A stretch of 64,000 bases of DNA from Prochlorococcus marinus (lineage in GTDB: Bacteria; Cyanobacteriota; Cyanobacteriia; PCC-6307; Cyanobiaceae): NCBI RefSeq assembly GCF_001180305.1, contig NZ_CVSX01000023.1, positions 180,385-244,384 on the forward strand, given 5' to 3'. The notes under the pieces are model-generated. The model searched no databases. It was not told the origin of the DNA and saw only the letters and a program-made list of their open reading frames with translations. The position numbers and the translations under genes are program-made. Every line of letters starts with the position of its first letter. Position 1 is the stretch's first letter. Below, in pieces: positions 59,214-64,000 of the stretch.

Positions 59214-60881
59214 TTAGCGCTTAAGTTTTTCTAAACGTGAGCCTTTTCTCATGCTAAATTGGCATTTTATCCAATCAATACTTATTGGCAGTGCAAAAAA
59301 AAGTGGCAGCAATGCAAAATTATTTTGTTTATTGCTTACAAGTAAAGCAGATGCAATTGATAAGCTTCCTATAAGAATTGAATGACCTAAGGTCTTTTGA
59401 GCAGTAAACATTTTTTTGAATTGCCTATCAGACTCTCCCATTCTTATTTGCAGTTGTAAATCGCCCTGCTCTAATCTTTCTAAACTTTCATCTATTCTTT
59501 TGGGAATTCCAACAGCTTTTGATCCCAGTTCACCTACTTGCCTTCCAAATTGGTTAATTAAATCATTAGGAGTTTGATTATTTGAAGTCATAAGTTCTAT
59601 TAAATAAGGCTTGGTAACTGATACAAGGTTAAACCCTGGGTCAAGCATTCTGCCAACTCCTTCAAAAGTTGATAAAGCTCTCATTACAAATATTAAATCT
59701 ACCGGTAGTTGAAATGGTGTTTCATAAACAAGTTCGTATAAATCTCCAGATAATTTTTCAATAATATTTGGACTAAATGGTGGAGTTAAGGCCTCTTTAA
59801 GCATCAATCTGACTAATCTTCTGACTGGTCCAACATCAATATCTTTTGAAATAAGCCCAGCTCGTTGTAATTGACTAACAAGTGATGAGGCGTCTCTTAA
59901 AGCAGCCGCCTTAACCATTCCCCCTAATCTTGTTTGAAGATTATTTGAGATATTGCCCATCATTCCAAAATCATAAAAAATCAATTTACCTTTATCTGAA
60001 ACTGCTAGATTCCCTGGATGAGGGTCTGCATGAAAAAAACCGTAATTAACTAATTGTTTTAAGTAGCTAATGGCGCCTATTTCTGCAATTTTAGGTAAAT
60101 CAATTTCTTGTGATTGTAATTTTTCTAAATCACTTATTTTTGTGCCTTCAAGATAACTTAAACAAAGCACCTTTTCACTGCTCATATTCCAAATAACTTC
60201 TGGAACTTCAATATTTTCATCATCAAGAAATTGCTGTCTAAATCTTGCAGCATATTGTGCTTCACAATTAAAATCAAGCTCCTTCATAAGAATTTTCCTA
60301 CACTCTTTTGCAATCTCAACCCAGTTTCTGCCTCGACTCCAATTCTTGTTTTTCTGCAACAATCCTGCTATTTGCTGCATTATGCCCAAATCGATAATAA
60401 ACAATTCTTTTAAATTAGGTCTTTGAACTTTAAATACTACTTTCTTACCATCTTTTAAAGTCGCCCTATGAACCTGAGCAAGTGATGCTGATCCAACCGG
60501 ATCACATATTATTTGATCTATTTCATTAAACTTAGACCCTAGTTCTTCTCTAATAGTTTCTTCAACTCGTGCAAATGAAAAATTAGGAACTTGATCCTGC
60601 AATTTAGACAATTCCTGTATCCAGGTGTGAGGAATTAAATCGGGTCTTGCTGATAATAATTGTCCAATTTTAATAAATGCTGAACCAAGCTTTATTAATT
60701 GATTAGTAAACCACCTAGCTCTTTTAATTTGGATCCTACTTTTTACATTGCTCTTAGTTTGGAAAATCGTAAATATAATATTGTCTACCCATAATTTTAT
60801 TAAAAGAGAAATCAGAGTTATCCAAATAAAAAAGGCCCTCTTAAATTTTTTTAAACGGTAATGAAGAATGTGATAACTCAT
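59214..60881 (-). CDS. ABC1/UbiB-family atypical kinase
   Basis: 555 aa. The ABC1 signature KxGQ is Lys71-Ile-Gly-Gln74 in FIKIGQLLSARPDLIPHTWI; VGSASLAQVHRATLKDG is the Ala-rich nucleotide loop, and HADPHPGNLAVSDKGKLIFY then DFG give the catalytic and metal sites. Two hydrophobic segments near the C-terminus suggest membrane anchoring (about residues 500-535). Such proteins influence prenyl-lipid or quinone metabolism and stress responses in cyanobacteria and plastids. The 105-aa gene upstream overlaps its start by 4 bp, so they are translationally coupled. Confidence 0.88.
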   Translation of the reverse strand: MSYHILHYRLKKFKRAFFIWITLISLLIKLWVDNIIFTIFQTKSNVKSRIQIKRARWFTNQLIKLGSAFIKIGQLLSARPDLIPHTWIQELSKLQDQVPNFSFARVEETIREELGSKFNEIDQIICDPVGSASLAQVHRATLKDGKKVVFKVQRPNLKELFIIDLGIMQQIAGLLQKNKNWSRGRNWVEIAKECRKILMKELDFNCEAQYAARFRQQFLDDENIEVPEVIWNMSSEKVLCLSYLEGTKISDLEKLQSQEIDLPKIAEIGAISYLKQLVNYGFFHADPHPGNLAVSDKGKLIFYDFGMMGNISNNLQTRLGGMVKAAALRDASSLVSQLQRAGLISKDIDVGPVRRLVRLMLKEALTPPFSPNIIEKLSGDLYELVYETPFQLPVDLIFVMRALSTFEGVGRMLDPGFNLVSVTKPYLIELMTSNNQTPNDLINQFGRQVGELGSKAVGIPKRIDESLERLEQGDLQLQIRMGESDRQFKKMFTAQKTLGHSILIGSLSIASALLVSNKQNNFALLPLFFALPISIDWIKCQFSMRKGSRLEKLKR

Positions 60882-61195
60882 TTAATTTTATTATTTATGC
60901 TTTCATTAAAGAGATCAATTTGCCCATTAATGCTTTCAATTTCATTTAAAGCTTTTTTTATATTGGAATCTTGATAAGTATTTGTGAACTTATTTTCTTG
61001 AATATTTTCGGCTTTCTCCATTCTTGAGGCTTCTTCGATTATGGATTCTTTTAAACTATCAAATTCTTTTTTGAGAATTTCTGGAGCGTCCTGAGCAATA
61101 TTTGTTGCTTCTTCAATTTTTTCAGTCAAAATTTCGTTTAATTTTTCGGTAACTTTCCTGATCGCAGCTTTTAAAAGGTAATCAGAGTTGGACAT
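60878..61195 (-). CDS. Small coiled-coil protein coupled to the ABC1 kinase
   Basis: 105 aa, no family recognised. It is rich in Glu, Lys, Ile and Asn with heptad-like text (AIRKVTEKLNEILTEKIEEA, EFDSLKESIIEEASRMEKAE), so it is probably a helical coiled coil. No signal peptide or membrane helix. The stop overlaps the ABC1 kinase start by 4 bp (ATGA), a sign of translational coupling and a possible physical partner. Function unknown. Confidence 0.7.
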   Translation of the reverse strand: MSNSDYLLKAAIRKVTEKLNEILTEKIEEATNIAQDAPEILKKEFDSLKESIIEEASRMEKAENIQENKFTNTYQDSNIKKALNEIESINGQIDLFNESINNKIK

Positions 61196-61373
61196 GAAAA
61201 TATAATGTTTCTACGAAAATTGATTATTCTATATGACCTAATAATAGATCAATACGGAACATTTCACGTAACTGATCATTTTGATAATTAGTTTTTTATA
61301 TTTTTCCTATGTAAGATTGTTTCTATATTATGCTTTTTTCTTCATTTTCTTTTAGCTTATACCTATATACAAA

Positions 61374-61407
61374 GGTTAGGTATTTAGATTTAAGATATCT
61401 CCTAACC
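61374..61407 (+). promoter_or_regulatory. Inverted repeat in the leader of the thioredoxin-reductase-like gene
   Basis: GGTTAGG at 61374-61380 is matched by CCTAACC at 61401-61407, with a 20-nt AT-rich loop, 42 bases before the TTG start. It is one of few GC-containing repeats in the 254-bp gap 61196-61449. It may be an operator or a leader hairpin; no ligand is suggested. Confidence 0.35.
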
Positions 61408-61433
61408 AAAAACTCATCTAATTAACTACTAAA

Positions 61434-61439
61434 AAGGAG
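61434..61439 (+). promoter_or_regulatory. Ribosome binding site fixing the TTG start at 61450
   Basis: AAGGAG lies 10 bases before TTG 61450. It is one of the clearest Shine-Dalgarno sequences in the window and supports the non-ATG start, since the next in-frame ATG would remove the FAD-binding loop. Confidence 0.8.
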
Positions 61440-61449
61440 TTTTATTAAA

Positions 61450-62406
61450 TTGGAAATTATTGATTCAGATGTAGTTATTATCGGAGGAGGTCCGGCAGGA
61501 TGTACTTGCGCACTTTATACATCTCGTTCAAACTTAAAGACGGTAATTTTAGATAAAAATCCTTCTGTTGGAGCCTTAGCTATAACTCATCAAATAGCTA
61601 ATTATCCAGGTGTTCCGGTTGATATAAGCGGGGAGAAATTACTTACTCTAATGAGAGAACAGGCTGTGCAATACGGCACAGACTATAGAAGAGCACAAGT
61701 GTTTGGAATAGACGCTAGTGGAGAATGGAAAATGGTTTATACCCCAGAAGGCACTTTCAAAGCTAAAGCACTTGTACTTGCAAGTGGAGCTATGGGAAGG
61801 CCTGCATCATTTAAGGGCGAAGCGGATTTTCTTGGCAAAGGAGTAAGTTATTGCGCTACGTGTGATGGGGCTTTTTATAAAAATAGAGAGGTTGCGGTTG
61901 TTGGAGTGAACAAAGAGGCAATTGAAGAGGCAACTGTTCTGACTAAATTTGCTTCAACTGTGCATTGGATTACATCAAGTGATCCTAAATCAGATAACGA
62001 AGAAGCTATGGAATTGATGGATAATTCAAATATAAAACATTGGAGTAGAACAAGATTATTGGAAATATTGGGTGATGAAATGGGTGTTAATGGGGTTGTT
62101 GTGAAAAATAAGCAAGAAGAAAATCCTATTAATTTAAATTTAGATGGAGTCTTTGTCTATATGAGTGGTTCAAAGCCAATTACTGATTTTTTAGGGGATC
62201 AAATTGCTTTAAAAGAAGACGGAGGAGTTATTGTGGATGACTTTATGTCTACAAACTCTGATGGAGTATGGGCTATTGGAGATATAAGAAATACACCATT
62301 TAAGCAAGCCGTTGTTGCGGCTTCTGATGGATGTATTGCCGCAATGTCAATTGATAGATATCTAAATAGTAGAAAAAATATCAGAGTAGATTGGATTCAT
62401 TCGTAA
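61450..62406 (+). CDS. Thioredoxin-reductase-like flavoenzyme, probably ferredoxin-dependent (FFTR/DTR type)
   Basis: 318 aa in the low-molecular-weight thioredoxin reductase family: FAD loop GGGPAG at residues 12-17, redox-active Cys135-Ala-Thr-Cys138 in SYCATCDGAF, and C-terminal FAD segment WAIGDIRNTPFKQAVVAASD. In the second nucleotide domain, where NADPH enzymes have GGGxSA and later HRRxxxR, this protein has VVGVNKEAIEEA (150-161) and HWITSSDP (172-179). That loss matches the pyridine-nucleotide-independent reductases described from Gloeobacter and Prochlorococcus, which take electrons from ferredoxin. No fused thioredoxin domain (so not NTRC). Starts at TTG 61450. Annotating it simply as NADPH-dependent trxB would be misleading. 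Confidence 0.85.
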   Translation: MEIIDSDVVIIGGGPAGCTCALYTSRSNLKTVILDKNPSVGALAITHQIANYPGVPVDISGEKLLTLMREQAVQYGTDYRRAQVFGIDASGEWKMVYTPEGTFKAKALVLASGAMGRPASFKGEADFLGKGVSYCATCDGAFYKNREVAVVGVNKEAIEEATVLTKFASTVHWITSSDPKSDNEEAMELMDNSNIKHWSRTRLLEILGDEMGVNGVVVKNKQEENPINLNLDGVFVYMSGSKPITDFLGDQIALKEDGGVIVDDFMSTNSDGVWAIGDIRNTPFKQAVVAASDGCIAAMSIDRYLNSRKNIRVDWIHS

Positions 62407-62425
62407 AAATAAATATTTTTTTAAT

Positions 62426-62707
62426 TTAAAGTGGCGTTGCTTCAGAAATATAAGCGACTCCTCCATAGTAGCTTAAATCATCCCTTATGTTATCTCTCAT
62501 TTTATCTATTAATTCTTGCTCACAAAAAACAATTACATGAGCATTTGCTCCTAATCCTGTGAATTCCATATCTTCAGTAACAACTCTTTCAGGCCCTCTG
62601 CCTGTGGCGTGTTTCATAACTGTATATCCAGGAACATTTGCTTTTTCTAAAGTTTTAATGATTGCATCAAGTTCTCTTTCACTAAATATTAGGTCTAATC
62701 TTTTCAT
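62426..62707 (-). CDS. sbtB: SbtB-like PII-type regulator of bicarbonate transport
   Basis: 93 aa PII-like ferredoxin-fold protein. RLDLIFSERELDAIIKTLEK begins strand 1 and helix 1, MKHATGRGPERVVTEDMEFTGLG holds the nucleotide-contacting T-loop region, and ANAHVIVFCEQELIDKMRDN the second repeat. It follows sbtA by 2 bp, the classical sbtA-sbtB pair, and would bind adenyl nucleotides and cap the SbtA transporter. It ends ...GVAYISEATPL, without the extra Cys-containing C-terminal loop (CGPxGC type) of Synechocystis SbtB. Role is by synteny and fold. Confidence 0.88.
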   Translation of the reverse strand: MKRLDLIFSERELDAIIKTLEKANVPGYTVMKHATGRGPERVVTEDMEFTGLGANAHVIVFCEQELIDKMRDNIRDDLSYYGGVAYISEATPL

Positions 62708-62709
62708 TT

Positions 62710-63708
62710 TTATAATGGGGAAAGTGGGATAATGGTATTTACTAAACTCATATATATGGGAATGCCAAGAACTATATTGAATGGAAAAGTTAATCCTAGT
62801 GTTGTTGAAATATAATAACTAGATTTAGCTTCTGGAACTGTCATCCTCATAGCTGCAGGGACTGCTAAATATGAGGCGCTTGCACATAAAACCACAAATA
62901 AAAGTGCGTTGCCAGGTCCTAAAGATAAAAATCTTGCAACGAAAACACCTATAAATGCATTAAATAGAGGCATGAAAATTGCAAAGCTAATCAAGTATGA
63001 ACCGGCATTCTTCAGTCTAGGTAATCTTTGAGCAGCGACTATTCCCATATCTAATAAGAAGAAGCATTCTGCTCCATAGAATAATTGTCCAGTAAATGGT
63101 TCCATTTTTGTAATCCCTGAGGGATTACTGGAGGCAGTCAGAAATCCAACAATTAAGCTTGAAAGCAATAAATAAACTGATCCATTTAAAAGGGATTCAT
63201 GTAATATTGCGCTTAAATGCATTTTTCTTGATTTTGGTCTATTTTTTGGAGCGGCAAATTTAACTAGTAATAATCCAACAATTATTGCAGGAGACTCCAT
63301 TAATGCTAATGCACCAACCATAAACCCATCAAAAGCTATTTTTTGACTTTCTAAAAAACTTTCTGCAGAAATAAATGTAACAGCACTGATTGAACCGTAA
63401 GCAGCTGCTATTGCTGCTGAATTAAAGACATCAAACTTAAATCTTAAAATCAAAAATCCAATCAGGGGGATTAATAGTGACATTAGTATTGCAGCGCTTA
63501 AAGTCGGTAATACTTGATCAGTAAAACCACTTTTCTGTATCTCTATACCTCCTTTAAATCCAATAGCTAAGAGCAGGTATAAGGAGAAGAGTTTAGGTAA
63601 TGGAGCCGGTATTTCTAAATCAGATTTAAAGAGTACTGATATTGCTCCAATTAAAAAGAAAAGAACTGGCGGGGCTAATACATTTTGCAGAATTGGATTT
63701 ATTTCCAT
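62710..63708 (-). CDS. sbtA: SbtA-like sodium-dependent bicarbonate transporter
   Basis: 332 aa with about ten membrane helices in two inverted halves (first half from NVLAPPVLFFLIGAISVLFK, second from LLNGSVYLLLSSLIVGFLTA), separated by a hydrophilic linker (KFAAPKNRPKSRKMHLSAIL). The GFKGGIEIQKSG and AAAYGSISAVTFISAESFL segments match the SbtA (DUF897) family, which imports bicarbonate with sodium at the plasma membrane. The protein is about 40 residues shorter than Synechocystis SbtA, mainly in the linker. It is paired with sbtB and preceded by a SulP transporter. Confidence 0.9.
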   Translation of the reverse strand: MEINPILQNVLAPPVLFFLIGAISVLFKSDLEIPAPLPKLFSLYLLLAIGFKGGIEIQKSGFTDQVLPTLSAAILMSLLIPLIGFLILRFKFDVFNSAAIAAAYGSISAVTFISAESFLESQKIAFDGFMVGALALMESPAIIVGLLLVKFAAPKNRPKSRKMHLSAILHESLLNGSVYLLLSSLIVGFLTASSNPSGITKMEPFTGQLFYGAECFFLLDMGIVAAQRLPRLKNAGSYLISFAIFMPLFNAFIGVFVARFLSLGPGNALLFVVLCASASYLAVPAAMRMTVPEAKSSYYISTTLGLTFPFNIVLGIPIYMSLVNTIIPLSPL

Positions 63709-63714
63709 GAACTA

Positions 63715-64000
63715 TTAGGCTATTTCATTTAGAGCGGTTTCTAAAGCTTCTTTTCTTGTCTCTATGATTCCTTCAACTCCAAACTTAGCTAATCTATCCC
63801 TTACTTTTTCATTTGCCCCAGCAACAAACGCTTTTCTGGAATTATTTTTTGCTTCTTGCATCATATCCTCTATTGCGAGAGTCGCCGTCACTCCAAGTCT
63901 TGGTACATCAGTAATATCTAATATCAAAACCTTGTAGTTTCTTACAAGCATCATTCTCTCAGATATACCTTTAGCCGCTCCAAAACTAAGTGGTCCCTTG
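63715..64000 (-). CDS. SulP-family anion transporter, C-terminal STAS domain (BicA-like; cut by window edge)
   Basis: The frame continues to the right edge: reading inward, KGPLSFGAAKGISERMMLVR precedes NYKVLILDITDVPRLGVTAT. This GPLxFGAA...LDLTDVPxLGVT pattern is the STAS domain that ends SulP permeases, including the cyanobacterial bicarbonate transporter BicA. Only the last 94 or so residues are in view, so no membrane helix is seen. It is 6 bp before sbtA on the same strand, giving a SulP-sbtA-sbtB inorganic-carbon cluster. BicA activity is inferred; sulfate permease is the sequence-level alternative. Confidence 0.85.
   Translation of the reverse strand, partial: KGPLSFGAAKGISERMMLVRNYKVLILDITDVPRLGVTATLAIEDMMQEAKNNSRKAFVAGANEKVRDRLAKFGVEGIIETRKEALETALNEIA

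Noticed and set aside
61330..61425. 31-codon open frame in the leader of the thioredoxin-reductase-like gene
   Set aside because: It has no Shine-Dalgarno, its product is Ser/Phe/Leu-rich with no codon bias signal, and it is as expected by chance in AT-rich DNA.

Overview
The window is a compact, strongly AT-rich stretch of cyanobacterial chromosome. The best match is a high-light-adapted Prochlorococcus. The evidence is the gene set (plant-type NDH-1 subunits, the chlorophyll enzyme ChlM, phylloquinone genes, RbcR, PedR-like and Rre1/Ycf29-like regulators, SbtA/SbtB), the many AT-rich codons and TTG/GTG starts, and very short spacers. No intergenic gap exceeds 300 bases; the largest are 57657-57916 (before eno), 61196-61449 (before trxB) and 45198-45409 (before pgk). 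I saw no tRNA, rRNA, CRISPR array, insertion sequence, phage gene or origin.

Layout. 1-5000: the partial rbcR regulator, divergent from a Z-ISO/NnrU-like membrane gene, then ndhF and ndhD. 5000-9970: an ScpA-like protein, a sugar nucleotidyltransferase, metF, a pedR-like regulator, a CYTH protein and NAD kinase. 9970-14000: ndhE-ndhG-ndhI-ndhA (minus strand) and citrate synthase. 14000-23700: a DUF3352-like protein, rhodanese, trpB, a SUI1 factor, cysC, purE, chlM, an Rre1-like response regulator, cysteine desulfurase, rsmH and ndhH. 23700-29900: the phylloquinone block (DHNA-CoA hydrolase, menE, menC, menA, menF), then gshB and glutaredoxin. 29980-33610: an apparent operon of prfB (with a programmed frameshift), a DUF3285 protein, ybeY, dgkA, trpG/pabA and a degenerate metallo-beta-lactamase-fold protein. 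33600-49600: hisC, argS, nadC, mnmE, a DUF2062 protein, spoT, a double ABC ATPase, rluD, rbgA, pgk, murG and a CobC-like aminotransferase. 49580-57660: pyrD, rnhA, the ribosomal/transcription cluster rplL-rplJ-rplA-rplK-nusG-secE and a ClpB paralogue. 57900-64000: eno, an ABC1 kinase with a coiled-coil partner, a thioredoxin-reductase-like flavoenzyme, and an inorganic-carbon cluster (sbtB, sbtA, and the STAS end of a SulP/BicA-like transporter).

Functionally this is core photoautotroph housekeeping: seven NDH-1 subunits for cyclic electron flow and respiration, phylloquinone for photosystem I, chlorophyll synthesis, carbon uptake and its likely regulators, redox control, and translation machinery. 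I did not find an obviously new multi-gene system. The points that most deserve a second look are: the flavoenzyme at 61450 that lacks the NADPH-binding motifs of ordinary thioredoxin reductases (consistent with the ferredoxin-linked FFTR type); the prfB +1 frameshift; an SbtB without the C-terminal redox loop; a MenC with Arg where the second catalytic Lys is expected; a metal-site-less MBL-fold secretory protein; and nested inverted repeats in the rplJ leader.
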